NCBI RefSeq assembly: GCF_000024785.1
Contig: NC_013441.1
Span: forward strand, 4,774,001-4,838,000
From: Gordonia bronchialis DSM 43247
GTDB taxonomy: Bacteria; Actinomycetota; Actinomycetes; Mycobacteriales; Mycobacteriaceae
Length of the DNA stretch: 64,000 nt
Reading direction: 5' to 3'
The notes beneath the pieces were generated by a model. That model had not been told where the DNA came from and did not search any database. It saw only the letters and a list, made by a program, of their open reading frames with translations. A program made the translations under genes and the position numbers. Positions 53,217 to 62,413 of this stretch are shown one piece after another. Numbering within the stretch: the stretch's first letter is position 1; each line of letters opens with the position of its first letter.

Positions 53217-55391
53217 TCAGAACTTCTCACCCTTGGCAGCCTTGTCGACCAGCGACTGCGGGGGCTCGAAGTGCTTGCCGTACTTCGACGCCAGGTCGTT
53301 GGCGCGGTCGACGAAGCCCTGCAAGCCACCCTCGTACTGGTTGATGTACTGGATGACACCACCGGTCCAGGCCGGGAATCCGATGCCGAAGATCGAGCCG
53401 ATGTTGGCGTCGGGGACGGAGGTGAGCACACCCTCGTCGAAGCACTTCACGGTCTCGAGCGCCTCGGCGAAGAGCATGCGCTCCTTCATGTCCTCCAGCG
53501 GGATCTTGGTGCTGCCCGAGTTGAACTGCTCGCGCAGGCCCGGCCACAGCCCGGTGCGCTTGCCGTTCTCGTCGTAATCGTAGAAGCCCTTGCCGTCCTT
53601 CTTGGCGGTGCGACCGTTCTCGACCATCCAGTCGACGACGGCGTTGGAACCGTGTTCGGGGATCGACTTGCCCTCCGCCTTCAGCGCGGCCTCGGTCTCC
53701 TTGCGGATCTTCTGCGGCAGCGTCAGGGTCAGCTCGTCCATCAGCTGCAGCGGTGCGGCCGGGTAACCGGCCTGGGTGCCCGCATGCTCGATGAACGCCG
53801 GCTCCACACCTTCGCCGACAGCCGCGATGGCCTCGTTGACAAAGGTGCCGATGACGCGGCTGGTGAAGAAGCCACGGCTGTCGTTGACGACGATCGGCGT
53901 CTTGCGGATCTGCAGCGTGTAGTCGATCACCTTGGCCAGCACCTCATCCGAGGTCTTCTCACCGCGGATGATCTCCACCAGCGGCATCTTGTCGACCGGC
54001 GAGAAGAAGTGGATGCCGATGAAGTCCTCCTGGCGCTTGACGCCCTGGGCGAGGATCGTGATCGGCAGCGTGGAGGTGTTCGAACCCAGGATGGCGTTCG
54101 GCTCGACGATGTCCTCGATCTCCTGGAAGACCTTGTGCTTCACCTCAACCGACTCGAAGGCCGCCTCGATGACGAGGTCGACGCCCTTGAAGTCCTCGGG
54201 ATCGACGGTCGGGGTGATCCGGGCCAGCAGCGCGTCGGACTTTTCCTGCGTGGTCTTGCCCCGCGAGAGCGCCTTCTCCTCGAGCTTCTCCGAGTAGCCC
54301 TTGCCACGCTTGGCGGCCTCGATGTCGATGTCCTTGAGCACCACCTCGATACCGGCCTTGGCCGACACGTAGGCGATGGCCGCACCCATCATGCCGGCGC
54401 CGATGACGCCGACCTTCTTGGCGGTGTACTTCTCGATGCCCTCGGGCCGCGAGCCACCGTTGTTGATGTGCTGCAGGTCGAAGAAGAACGCCTTGATCAT
54501 GTTCTGCGCGACCTGACCGGTCACCAGATTCACGAAGTAGCGGGTCTCGATGATGTCGGCGGTGTCGACGTCAACGTAGGCACCCTCGACCGCGGCGGCC
54601 AGGATGTTGCGCGGGGCCGGCATGTTGGCGCCCTTGATCTGCTTGCGCAGCAACGACGGCAGCGCCGGCAGGGTCTGCGCGAACGACGGGTTGGTCACCG
54701 AACCGCCGGGCATCTTGTAGCCCTTGACATCCCACGGCTGAGCAGCTTCCGGGTTGGCCTTGATCCATTCCTTGGCGGCCGGGACCAGCTCCTCGATCGA
54801 GCCGACGACCTCGTCGATGACACCGACTTCCTTGGCCTTGGTCGGGTTCATCCGCTGGCCCTGCAGGAGCACGTTCATCAGCGCGTTCTGGATACCGAGC
54901 AGACGCACGGTACGCACCACGCCGCCGCCACCGGGCAGCAGGCCCAGGGTCACCTCGGGCAGGCCGATCTGGTTGCCCTTCACGTCCGCCGCGATGCGGT
55001 GATGGGTGTGCAGCGCGATCTCGAGGCCACCACCGAGGGCGGCGCCGTTGATGGCGGCGACGACCGGCTTGCCGAGGGTCTCGAGCCGGCGCAGCACCTT
55101 CTTCATGCCGTTGGTGCGCTCGGTGATCGCGGTGGCGATCTCCTCCTTGGTGGCGTCGCCGCGACCGCTGGTCATGTCCTTCAGGTCACCACCGGCGAAG
55201 AAGGTCTTCTTGGCCGAGGTGATCACCACACCGGCGATGTCGTCCTTCTCGGCCTCCAGGCGATCGACGGTGGTCGCAACCGATTCCATGAACAGCTCGT
55301 TCATGGTGTTGGCGCCCTGATTCGGATCGTCCATCGTGAGAACGACGATGCCGTCGGCATCCTTATCCCACACAAACATGTTGTCACTCAT
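53217..55391 (-). CDS. fadB: Bifunctional enoyl-CoA hydratase / 3-hydroxyacyl-CoA dehydrogenase FadB
   Basis: A 724-residue beta-oxidation alpha subunit. The N-terminal crotonase domain has AAINGAALGGGLEIALHTHH and LPEVTLGLLPGGGGVVRTVR with its catalytic-type Glu. The Rossmann domain begins KKVGVIGAGMMGAAIAYVSA and includes ILGSNTSTLPI and IGIHFFSPVDKMPLVEII (active-site His). Two C-terminal 3HCDH domains complete the protein. The order and the adjacent fadA match the recalled Rv0860-Rv0859 trifunctional-type pair, which degrades long-chain acyl-CoA. It is followed by a clear terminator. Confidence 0.96.
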   Translation of the reverse strand: MSDNMFVWDKDADGIVVLTMDDPNQGANTMNELFMESVATTVDRLEAEKDDIAGVVITSAKKTFFAGGDLKDMTSGRGDATKEEIATAITERTNGMKKVLRRLETLGKPVVAAINGAALGGGLEIALHTHHRIAADVKGNQIGLPEVTLGLLPGGGGVVRTVRLLGIQNALMNVLLQGQRMNPTKAKEVGVIDEVVGSIEELVPAAKEWIKANPEAAQPWDVKGYKMPGGSVTNPSFAQTLPALPSLLRKQIKGANMPAPRNILAAAVEGAYVDVDTADIIETRYFVNLVTGQVAQNMIKAFFFDLQHINNGGSRPEGIEKYTAKKVGVIGAGMMGAAIAYVSAKAGIEVVLKDIDIEAAKRGKGYSEKLEEKALSRGKTTQEKSDALLARITPTVDPEDFKGVDLVIEAAFESVEVKHKVFQEIEDIVEPNAILGSNTSTLPITILAQGVKRQEDFIGIHFFSPVDKMPLVEIIRGEKTSDEVLAKVIDYTLQIRKTPIVVNDSRGFFTSRVIGTFVNEAIAAVGEGVEPAFIEHAGTQAGYPAAPLQLMDELTLTLPQKIRKETEAALKAEGKSIPEHGSNAVVDWMVENGRTAKKDGKGFYDYDENGKRTGLWPGLREQFNSGSTKIPLEDMKERMLFAEALETVKCFDEGVLTSVPDANIGSIFGIGFPAWTGGVIQYINQYEGGLQGFVDRANDLASKYGKHFEPPQSLVDKAAKGEKF

Positions 55392-55461
55392 CGTTTTTCA
55401 AAGTTCTTTCTCGTGAAGTGGTGCCCGCTCCCTGAGGTGCGAGCTTGCGAGCCTCGAAGGG

Positions 55462-56673
55462 TCAGACGCGCTCGATGACGGTGGCGATACCCATGCCGCC
55501 GCCGATGCAGAGGGTGACCAGGCCGTAGCGGCCGCCGGTGCGCTCGAGCTCGTCGAGGCAGGTGCCCAGGATCATCGCGCCGGTGGCACCGAGCGGGTGG
55601 CCCATGGCGATGGCGCCACCGTTGACGTTGACCTTCTCGTGCGGAACCTTGAGGTCCTTCATCCACTTCATGACGACCGACGCGAACGCCTCGTTCAGCT
55701 CGAAGACGTCGATGTCGTCGACGGTCAGGCCGGCCCGCTTGAGGGCGAGCTCGGTGGCCGGGGTGGGGCCGGTGAGCATGATGGACGGCTCGGAGCCGAT
55801 CTGCGCGAAGGACACGAAACGCGCGCGCGGCGTCAGGCCGTTGCGCTTGCCCGCCTCCTCGCTGCCGATGAGGACGGCTGCGGCGCCGTCGACGATGCCG
55901 GAGCTGTTACCGCCGGTGTGCACGTGGTTGACGCGCTCCACCTCCGGGTACTTCTGCAGGATGACGTCGTCGAATCCGGCCATGTCGGCCAGGCCCTTGA
56001 ATGCCGGCTTCAGCTTGCCGAGGCTCTCGACGGTGCTGCCCGGACGACGGTGCTCGTCGTGGTCGAGCACGATGACACCGTTGATGTCACGGACCGGGAC
56101 CACGGACTTGGCGAAGTAGCCACTGGTCCAAGCCTTCTCGGCCCGGGCCTGCGACTCGGCGGCAAACGCGTCGACGTCTTCGCGGCTGAAGCCCTCGATG
56201 GTGGCGATCAGGTCGGCACCGATGCCCTGCGGCACGATGTAATTGTCGTAGGCGGTGGTGGGGTCGGTGAAGAGCGCGCCGCCGTCGCTGCCCATCGGCA
56301 CACGCGACATCGACTCGACGCCACCGGCCAGGACCAGGTCGTCGAAGCCCGACGCGACCTTGGCCGCGGCGAGGTTGGTGGCCTCCAGGCCCGATGCGCA
56401 GAAGCGGTCGATCTGGGTGCCGGGCACGTTCTCGGGCAGACCGCTGTTGAGCGCCGCGGTGCGGGCGATGACGCCGCCCTGCTCGCCGACCGGGGACACC
56501 ACACCCAGGATGACGTCGTTGACCTCGGACGGGTCCAGGCTGCCGTGGCGGGCCAGGACCTCGTTGATCACGCCGGAAGCCAGGTCGACCGGCTTGACGC
56601 TGTGCAGCGCGCCGCCACGCTGCTTGCCACGCGGCGTACGAATCGCCTCGTAGATGAATGCTTGATCGGCCAC
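55462..56673 (-). CDS. fadA: Acetyl-CoA acyltransferase (thiolase) FadA
   Basis: A 403-residue thiolase, the beta subunit of the FadBA complex, which cleaves 3-ketoacyl-CoA. It has the nucleophilic Cys in [33 protein letters not shown] with the active-site His, and [13 protein letters not shown] with the second Cys. It starts [20 protein letters not shown]. It is encoded 70 bases upstream of fadB in the same direction. The promoter region holds several inverted repeats near 56694-56756, shared with the divergent double-TetR gene. Confidence 0.96.
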   Translation of the reverse strand: MADQAFIYEAIRTPRGKQRGGALHSVKPVDLASGVINEVLARHGSLDPSEVNDVILGVVSPVGEQGGVIARTAALNSGLPENVPGTQIDRFCASGLEATNLAAAKVASGFDDLVLAGGVESMSRVPMGSDGGALFTDPTTAYDNYIVPQGIGADLIATIEGFSREDVDAFAAESQARAEKAWTSGYFAKSVVPVRDINGVIVLDHDEHRRPGSTVESLGKLKPAFKGLADMAGFDDVILQKYPEVERVNHVHTGGNSSGIVDGAAAVLIGSEEAGKRNGLTPRARFVSFAQIGSEPSIMLTGPTPATELALKRAGLTVDDIDVFELNEAFASVVMKWMKDLKVPHEKVNVNGGAIAMGHPLGATGAMILGTCLDELERTGGRYGLVTLCIGGGMGIATVIERV

Positions 56674-56693
56674 GTTAGTGTTCCTTTCACATG

Positions 56694-56756
56694 AACCACC
56701 AGTTGGTTACCCCACGAGGCTAACGCGGAATAACCAATTTGGCTATACCTGGTGGT
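56694..56756. promoter_or_regulatory. Nested inverted repeats between fadA and the double-TetR gene
   Basis: AACCACCAGTTGGTT (56694-56708) has AACCA/TGGTT arms. ACCACCAG (56695-56702) is repeated in inverse as CTGGTGGT (56749-56756). An AACCAATTTGG-like repeat lies between. All fall in the 129-bp divergent promoter region and are good candidates for binding by the adjacent TetR-type regulator. Confidence 0.5.
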
Positions 56757-56802
56757 CAGTCGGCCTCGACAATCCCCAAACGTGCGCTATGGTCGGTTCA
56801 CC

Positions 56803-57975
56803 ATGCCTGCACAGAAGCCGTCCGGACGCACCCGCGGCGCCGACACCAAACGCCAGCTCGTCGCCAGCGCCGCCGAGCTGTTCCTGCGTCGTGGTTACCC
56901 GCAGGTGTCGCTGGCCGACATCGCCCGCTCGGCCGGGGTGACGGCCCCGTCGGTGTACCGGCATTTCGACGACAAGCAGGCGCTGCTCGAGGCCGCCGTC
57001 CTCGCCGGCGTCGACGAGTTGGAGGTCTGCACCGAACGCGCGCTGGCCGACGGCGCGGACACCGACGAACTCATCGCCTCGGTGTGCACGCTGGGCGTGC
57101 AGCGTCCGCAGGCGGCGTCGCTGTGGCGGTGGACCAGCAACTACCTCACCGTCGAGCAGAACAAGCAGGTTGCCCTGCGCACCCGCGAGGTCATCGGCAA
57201 GTGGGCCTCGGCACTGGCCGACGGTCGCGACGACCTCACCGACCGCGAAGCGGTGCAACTCGCCTGGGCCAGCCTCAGCGTGTGCGGAAGCCTGACCGTG
57301 CACCACTCCCGGATGTCCGCGGCCCGGGCACGCGAGGAACTCGAGAAGATGATCCGACGCGTCGTCGCATTGCGTCCGGCGTCGGCGCCGGCCCTCGACG
57401 TCGCCGCACCGGTGGCCGCGGTCACCGCGACCCGACGCGACGAGATCCTCGACGCGGCAGCCGAACTGTTTGCCGCTCGCGGTTATACCGATGTGGGGAT
57501 CGACGAGATCGGCGCCGCGGTCGGCATCGCCGGTCCCAGTGTGTACAAACACTTCCCGTCGAAGCTGGCGATCCTCGTCGGCATCGGGCAGCGCAGCGCG
57601 ATGTGGCTGGAGGCCGGGGTCATCGCCTCCTTCGCCGCCACTTCCGATCCCGCCAAACTGCTTGCCCTGCTGATCGATTCCTATGTCACGGTGATCACCA
57701 GCACCACCGACCTCTCGGTGGCGTTCAACAGTTCGACCGCGATGCGCGGACAGTCCGGTGCGGCCGAACTCCTCGACATCCAGCGACGCTATGTAGCACG
57801 ATGGATCGACCTGCTCATCCAGGTCGATCCGGGTCTGCGACGCGATCAGGGCGCGGTGGCCGTCCATGCCGCGCTGTCCATCGTCAACGACGCGGTGCGG
57901 ATGCGGCGCGGGGTGAATCACCCCGAGTTCGCGGCCCGGATGGCCTACCTGATGAAGGGCGTGCTGGATGTCTGA
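56803..57975 (+). CDS. Double-TetR-domain transcriptional regulator
   Basis: A 390-residue protein with two TetR HTH domains in tandem. The first (about residues 15-65) reads LVASAAELFLRRGYPQVSLA, then DIARSAGVTAPSVYRHFDDK. The second (about 210-265) reads ILDAAAELFAARGYTDVGID, then EIGAAVGIAGPSVYKHFPSK. A helical ligand-binding-type region follows each. Most TetR proteins have one HTH and about 200 residues, so this is a fused pair in one chain. It is divergent from fadA and a likely regulator of fadBA; acyl-CoA is the obvious candidate ligand. Its stop overlaps the cyclase start by 8 bases. Confidence 0.9.
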   Translation: MPAQKPSGRTRGADTKRQLVASAAELFLRRGYPQVSLADIARSAGVTAPSVYRHFDDKQALLEAAVLAGVDELEVCTERALADGADTDELIASVCTLGVQRPQAASLWRWTSNYLTVEQNKQVALRTREVIGKWASALADGRDDLTDREAVQLAWASLSVCGSLTVHHSRMSAARAREELEKMIRRVVALRPASAPALDVAAPVAAVTATRRDEILDAAAELFAARGYTDVGIDEIGAAVGIAGPSVYKHFPSKLAILVGIGQRSAMWLEAGVIASFAATSDPAKLLALLIDSYVTVITSTTDLSVAFNSSTAMRGQSGAAELLDIQRRYVARWIDLLIQVDPGLRRDQGAVAVHAALSIVNDAVRMRRGVNHPEFAARMAYLMKGVLDV

Positions 57976-58966
57976 ACCCGGGGTGTCGCAACCCGAAGTG
58001 TCGCAACCCCTGTACACGCGCGACGAACTCGTCGCCGAACTCGGCATCTCACACGCGTACGCGGAGAAGATCTGGAATGCGTTCGGCCTGCCGCACGGCA
58101 GCGGCATCGACAAACCCCTCGACCCCGACGAGGTTGCGGCGCTGCGACTTCTGGTGCACAGCGAGCACTCGATGCCCGAGCCGGTTCAGGTCGCCACCGC
58201 CCGCGCCATCGGACAGGCGATGGCCCGGCTGGCCGACTGGCAGGCCGACCAGTTGCGTCAACTCGAGGCCAATCCCGACCTGCCGTGGTCGATGGATGAG
58301 ATGGCGCATGCCCTCGGACAGATCCAGCACCACATCTGGCGTCGGCATCTCGCACTGGCCCTCGAACGCGACGCCGGCCACGAGCACGGTGATCAGGCCG
58401 ACGTCACAGTGGGTTTCGCCGACATCGTCGGCTACACGAGTCTGTCGCGGCGGATCGGTTTCGCCGACCTCGAGGAAATCCTCGATGCGTTCGAGGAACG
58501 CACCCACGAGATCGTCGTCGGGCTCGACGGTTACGTCATCAAGAATCTGGGCGATGCGGTGATGTTCACCTTCGGCGACCCGCGGTCGGCGGCGATGGCC
58601 GCCATCGGAATCCACCGGCTCAGCGAGTCGGCACCCATCCCGGCGCTGCGGGTCGGCCTCGCGCGCGGTCCGGTGCTGACCCGGCTCGGCGACGTCTTCG
58701 GCGAGACGGTGAACATCGCTGCGCGCCTCTGCGGGTCAGCCCGCCAGGGCAAGACCCTGATCGACGAGTCGGTGGCCGCGGCGCTGCGCGACGACAACCG
58801 GTTCTTCGTCAAATCCATTCCCACCCTGAGTGTTCGGGGCTATCGCCGCTTGCACGCGTATACGCTCGACGTGGACCGTCGAGCCGAGAACGTCGCCATC
58901 CCCGAACCCGGCGACGACGCCGAGACGGAGCTCCGCGAGGCGCTCGACCGCGGCGTCGGCGCCTGA
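57968..58966 (+). CDS. Class III adenylate/guanylate cyclase
   Basis: A 332-residue soluble cyclase. The N-terminal part (about residues 17-60, YTRDELVAELGISHAYAEKI) looks like an HTH-like sensor or regulator module. The C-terminal cyclase domain has metal-binding VGFADIVGYTSLS, KNLGDAVMFTFGDP and the transition-state Asn-Arg pair in GETVNIAARLCGSA. All catalytic positions appear intact. It is similar in layout to mycobacterial Rv2212-type cyclases. Overlap with the double-TetR gene suggests co-transcription, linking cyclic-nucleotide output to fatty-acid regulation. The stop codon lies in the terminator stem. Confidence 0.92.
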   Translation: MSEPGVSQPEVSQPLYTRDELVAELGISHAYAEKIWNAFGLPHGSGIDKPLDPDEVAALRLLVHSEHSMPEPVQVATARAIGQAMARLADWQADQLRQLEANPDLPWSMDEMAHALGQIQHHIWRRHLALALERDAGHEHGDQADVTVGFADIVGYTSLSRRIGFADLEEILDAFEERTHEIVVGLDGYVIKNLGDAVMFTFGDPRSAAMAAIGIHRLSESAPIPALRVGLARGPVLTRLGDVFGETVNIAARLCGSARQGKTLIDESVAAALRDDNRFFVKSIPTLSVRGYRRLHAYTLDVDRRAENVAIPEPGDDAETELREALDRGVGA

Positions 58967-58997
58967 AAGTGGGGGAAGGATTCCTTCCCCCACTTTC
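58965..58997. terminator. Perfect hairpin at the end of the cyclase gene
   Basis: GAAAGTGGGGGAAGGA and its complement form a 16-bp stem with a single-base centre. The stem includes the cyclase stop codon. A related weaker hairpin (GGGGAA/TTCCCC, 59041-59060) lies at the modC stop, so the 94-base convergent gap probably terminates both transcripts. Confidence 0.8.
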
Positions 58998-59059
58998 GTA
59001 ATCCTCCCCGACAATTTTCTCGCCGAAGGAACCAAATCCCGGGGAAAGAAATCCTTCCC

Positions 59060-60163
59060 CTACTTTTCGCCGGGCAGGACGGCGCCCGCGGAACCGTAGA
59101 TGCCCACCTCGCTGGCCTTCACCACCAGGTATACCGACGCCCCGATCCGCACGTCCAGGTCGGCCACCGCATCCCAGGTCACCTCCGCCTGCACGGTCTG
59201 GGTGCCCACCGCACACGCGACGAGGGCATGATCGCCACTGGGTGCGAGGTCGGTGACCGTGCCCTGCATGACGGTGCGCGGACTGCCATGCGGCACATCG
59301 GCGTACACGGCCACCGAGCGCGGCGCGAACACCGCGGCACCACGCTTCCCGGCGTCAAGCTCCTCGCGCGCCGTCCCGACCACCCGGTTACCGACGGCGT
59401 CGACGACGATGTTCGGCGATTCCAGTTCGCCGACAAAGAGATTGAGCCCCGACAACGACGCCGCGAACCGACTCGCCGGCACCGACAACACCTCGCGGGT
59501 GGGGCCGGACTGGACCACGCGGCCGGTCTCGATCACCAGGATGTCATCGGCGAGACCGACGGCATCCACGACGTCATGGGTGACGATCAGCGTGGTGCGC
59601 GAACGGTCGGCGAGCAGATCACGCAACAGCGCACGCAGCCGGGCCGCGACATCGACGTCGAGCGCCCGAAATGGCTCGTCGAGCAGCAAGACCCGAGGTT
59701 GTGCCGCCAGCGCCCGGGCGATCGCGACCCGCTGTGCCTGACCGCCGGACAGCTGAGCGGGCTTGCGATCGGCGAGATCGACGACGTCGAGCGCATCGAG
59801 CCAGCGGTCGGCTCGCAGGGTGACCTCTCGGCGCGGGAGACGTTGCGACGCCGGCGCGAAGGCCACATTCGCGCGCACGGACAGGTGCGGAAACAGCCCG
59901 GCATCCTGTCCGAGGAGCGCGATGCCCCGTCGATGCACCGGCACCGGCCGTCCTCGGCCGTGAAAGAGCTCGTTTCCCAGAGCTATCCGCGACTCACCGC
60001 CGTTCAGCAGACCGGCGATCGCCCGGAGCAGCGTCGTCTTCCCGGCCCCGTTGGGCCCGACGACCGCGGTGGTGCTTCCGGCGGCGAAGGTGTGATCCAC
60101 CCGCATCGACGGCGTCGGCAGGGTGATCCAGACGCTCAGGTCGGCGGCGGATGTCGTTGTCAC
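59060..60163 (-). CDS. modC: Molybdate ABC transporter ATP-binding protein ModC
   Basis: A 367-residue ATPase with Walker A GPNGAGKTT, signature LSGGQAQRVAIARAL, Walker B VLLLDEPFRALD and H-loop LIVTHDV. A C-terminal TOBE region (about residues 295-365, FAPRSVAVYADVPHGSPRTV, then MQGTVTDLAPSG) is characteristic of ModC and sets import according to molybdate level. It is the last gene of the HTH-TOBE, modA, modB, modC operon; modB ends 13 bases upstream. Confidence 0.94.
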   Translation of the reverse strand: MTTTSAADLSVWITLPTPSMRVDHTFAAGSTTAVVGPNGAGKTTLLRAIAGLLNGGESRIALGNELFHGRGRPVPVHRRGIALLGQDAGLFPHLSVRANVAFAPASQRLPRREVTLRADRWLDALDVVDLADRKPAQLSGGQAQRVAIARALAAQPRVLLLDEPFRALDVDVAARLRALLRDLLADRSRTTLIVTHDVVDAVGLADDILVIETGRVVQSGPTREVLSVPASRFAASLSGLNLFVGELESPNIVVDAVGNRVVGTAREELDAGKRGAAVFAPRSVAVYADVPHGSPRTVMQGTVTDLAPSGDHALVACAVGTQTVQAEVTWDAVADLDVRIGASVYLVVKASEVGIYGSAGAVLPGEK

Positions 60164-60176
60164 AGTGCACCCGTGG

Positions 60177-60986
60177 TCACAGTGTCGCCGTCCGGTCTCG
60201 GCGCCGGCTGTGTACCGCGACGACCACCACCAACGACACCAGCACCAGGATCAGCGACAGCGGGATCGCCTCGGTCGGGTCGTCGATCGCCGCCACGTAG
60301 ATCGCCAGCGGGGCGGTCTGGGTGATGCCGGGTGCGTTGCCCGCGAAGGTGATCGTCGCGCCGAATTCGCCCATCGCCCGGGCGAAAGCCAGCACCGTCC
60401 CGGCCAATACCGCGGGTGCGACGAGCGGCACGGTGATGCGCCACAACGTACGGGTGGGCCCGGCGCCGAGCGTCGCGGCCACCTCTTCATACCGGGTTCC
60501 GGTGACCCGCAGCGCGCCTTCGGTGCTGATCACCAGAAAGGGCAGGGCCACAAAGGTTTGCGCGAGGACCACCGCGGTGGAGGTGAACGCGATGTCGATG
60601 CCGACGGCGCGCAGGTGCTCCCCGACCAGACCGAATCGGCCGAACGTGTAGAGCAGCGCGATGCCCCCGACGACGGGCGGCAATACGAGCGGCAGCAGCA
60701 CCAGCGACCGCAGCAGCCGGACAAGCAGACCGTCGTGCCGGGCGAAGATCACCGCCATCGGTACACCGAGCAGCAGGCACAGCACGGTGCTGGCCGATGC
60801 CGTCTGCAGCGACAGCACCAGAGCCTGCTTCGACGACTCGGAAGTCACCTGTGCGACAAAGGAATCCCATGGCGTCTTGGCGATCAGCGCGAGTGGCGGC
60901 AGAACGATCAGCAGCACGCCGAGCGCGGCAGGCAGATACAGACACCGCGGGATCACCCGGACGGCAGCGGACTTCGGCATGGTCAT
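60177..60986 (-). CDS. modB: Molybdate ABC transporter permease ModB
   Basis: A 269-residue permease with six helices and the ModB EAA loop VAATLGAGPTRTLWRITVPL. GTVLAFARAMGEFGATITFA, the conserved ModB segment, follows. It is encoded between modA (8 bases upstream) and modC. It forms the membrane channel for molybdate, perhaps tungstate. Confidence 0.94.
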   Translation of the reverse strand: MTMPKSAAVRVIPRCLYLPAALGVLLIVLPPLALIAKTPWDSFVAQVTSESSKQALVLSLQTASASTVLCLLLGVPMAVIFARHDGLLVRLLRSLVLLPLVLPPVVGGIALLYTFGRFGLVGEHLRAVGIDIAFTSTAVVLAQTFVALPFLVISTEGALRVTGTRYEEVAATLGAGPTRTLWRITVPLVAPAVLAGTVLAFARAMGEFGATITFAGNAPGITQTAPLAIYVAAIDDPTEAIPLSLILVLVSLVVVVAVHSRRRDRTATL

Positions 60987-60994
60987 GGCAACGA

Positions 60995-61768
60995 TCAGGG
61001 GGGCCCGAACCCCGCGTCGGCCAGGATGTGCTGACCTGCCGGACTGAGCACCGCGTCGACGAACTCCTTACCGAGCGTGTCATTGGCCGCCCCGCTGACG
61101 GTGGCGATCGGGTACCGGTTGACGACCGCGGCGAACGCCGGGTCGACGACGGTCGCGACCTTGTCACCTGCGCCCTTGGCGTCGGTGACGTAGACGACGC
61201 CCGCGTCGGCCTGCCCCGAAGTCACCTTGGTCAGCACGGCGCTCACCGATTCCTCCTCCGAGGCGGCGCTCACGGTGATGCCGGTGTTGCGTTCCACTGC
61301 CTTCGTCGCGGCGCCACAGGGTTGCGCGACCTGGCAGATCACCGTCGTCACCCCTGACTTGTTGAGGGCGGCAAAGGTCCTGATGCCCTTGGGGTTTCCC
61401 GGTGCGGTGACGATTACCAGGGTGTTGGTGGCGAAGATCCTGGGATCGGTCGCCTTGTCGCCGAGTTTGGTCATGTTGGCTTCGTCGGCGCTGGCGAAGA
61501 CATCGGCGGGCGCGCCCTGCTTGATCTGGTTGACCAGCGTCGACGATCCGGCGAAGGACGGGACGACGGTGACACCGGGGTGGCTCTTTTCGAACTCCGC
61601 GGCGATGGCGGTGAAGGTCTTCTTCAACGACGCCGCCGCGTAGACGTGCAGGGTCGCCGGGGCACCCGAGGAGGGTGGCGCGGAATCGTCGCCCGACGAG
61701 CATCCCGCCACCACGAGCCCCGCCACCACGAGCACGGGCAGCACCATGCCGACCAGGTGTCTCTTCAT
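60995..61768 (-). CDS. modA: Molybdate-binding lipoprotein ModA
   Basis: A 257-residue ABC substrate-binding protein with lipobox VVAGC (Cys23). The oxyanion-binding pattern is visible: HVYAAASLKKTFTAIAAEFE and VVPSFAGSSTLVNQIKQGAP, with LPPAGQH-like LSPAGQHILADAGF at the C-terminus. It delivers molybdate to ModBC at the outer face of the membrane. The start overlaps the stop of the HTH-TOBE gene. Confidence 0.94.
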   Translation of the reverse strand: MKRHLVGMVLPVLVVAGLVVAGCSSGDDSAPPSSGAPATLHVYAAASLKKTFTAIAAEFEKSHPGVTVVPSFAGSSTLVNQIKQGAPADVFASADEANMTKLGDKATDPRIFATNTLVIVTAPGNPKGIRTFAALNKSGVTTVICQVAQPCGAATKAVERNTGITVSAASEEESVSAVLTKVTSGQADAGVVYVTDAKGAGDKVATVVDPAFAAVVNRYPIATVSGAANDTLGKEFVDAVLSPAGQHILADAGFGPP

Positions 61769-62169
61769 CAGTTCCCTCGTCTCCGTTCGACGATCACCGT
61801 CGTTGCCTTGACGACGGCCGTTGCCACCACGCCGGGTTCGAGTCCGAGTTCACGTGCGGCCTCGGAGCTCATCAACGACGTCACCTCGAACGGTCCGCAC
61901 TGCAACGTCACCTGTGCCATCACACCGTCGAGTACGGTTTCGGTGACCAACCCGGTGAACCGGTTGCGCGCCGAGCGCAGCACATCCGAACCGTCGTTCG
62001 GCGGATCGCCGGCGCGGCGTCGTGCCAGGGCGGCGAGTTCGGCACCGTCGACGGCCTGCACACCCCCGTCGTCGGCAGCCGTCAACTCGCCGGCCGCGAT
62101 CCACCGTCGGAGGGTGTCGTCGCTGACGCCGAGGAGTAGGGCGGCCTCACGAACTCGAATAGCGTTCAT
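61768..62169 (-). CDS. HTH (BldC/MerR-like) plus TOBE-domain molybdate-responsive regulator
   Basis: A 133-residue protein. The N-terminal part (RVREAALLLGVSDDTLRRWI) is a winged-helix of the MerR/BldC-excisionase type. The C-terminal part (about residues 66-130, ARNRFTGLVTETVLDGVMAQ) is a single TOBE/Mop domain, which binds molybdate. It is therefore a compact analogue of ModE, likely regulating the operon it heads. A GTG precedes the ATG by one codon; the ATG at 62169 was used. A small palindrome lies 13 bases upstream. Confidence 0.85.
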   Translation of the reverse strand: MNAIRVREAALLLGVSDDTLRRWIAAGELTAADDGGVQAVDGAELAALARRRAGDPPNDGSDVLRSARNRFTGLVTETVLDGVMAQVTLQCGPFEVTSLMSSEAARELGLEPGVVATAVVKATTVIVERRRGN

Positions 62170-62182
62170 CACCGTGATGCTA

Positions 62183-62196
62183 TCCGCATACGCGGA
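62183..62196. promoter_or_regulatory. Short inverted repeat upstream of the mod operon
   Basis: TCCGC-ATAC-GCGGA has 5-bp perfect arms, 13 bases before the first mod-operon gene. It may be the operator for the HTH-TOBE protein. It does not resemble the E. coli ModE box, so this is only a candidate. Confidence 0.35.
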
Positions 62197-62413
62197 GAAA
62201 GAGCACGCATAAACGCGATACTGCGGACCACGGGGGCGCTTGACCTCAACCGCGGTTGAACTCCTACGGTCTAAGGGACCGCGTACGGATTGTCCGAATC
62301 GGCCTCACCGATGAGTTGGGGGCGTGGCTGCGGTCTGCCTTCTCGTCCAACCAACGGACAGGTGGCGAAAACCCTTCGCCAATTGTCGGACCACCCCGAT
62401 AGCGTGGAGAAAC

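Noticed and set aside
53271..55478. 735-codon plus-strand frame antisense to fadB
   Set aside because: The translation has no recognisable domain and is a shadow of the clear FadB coding frame.
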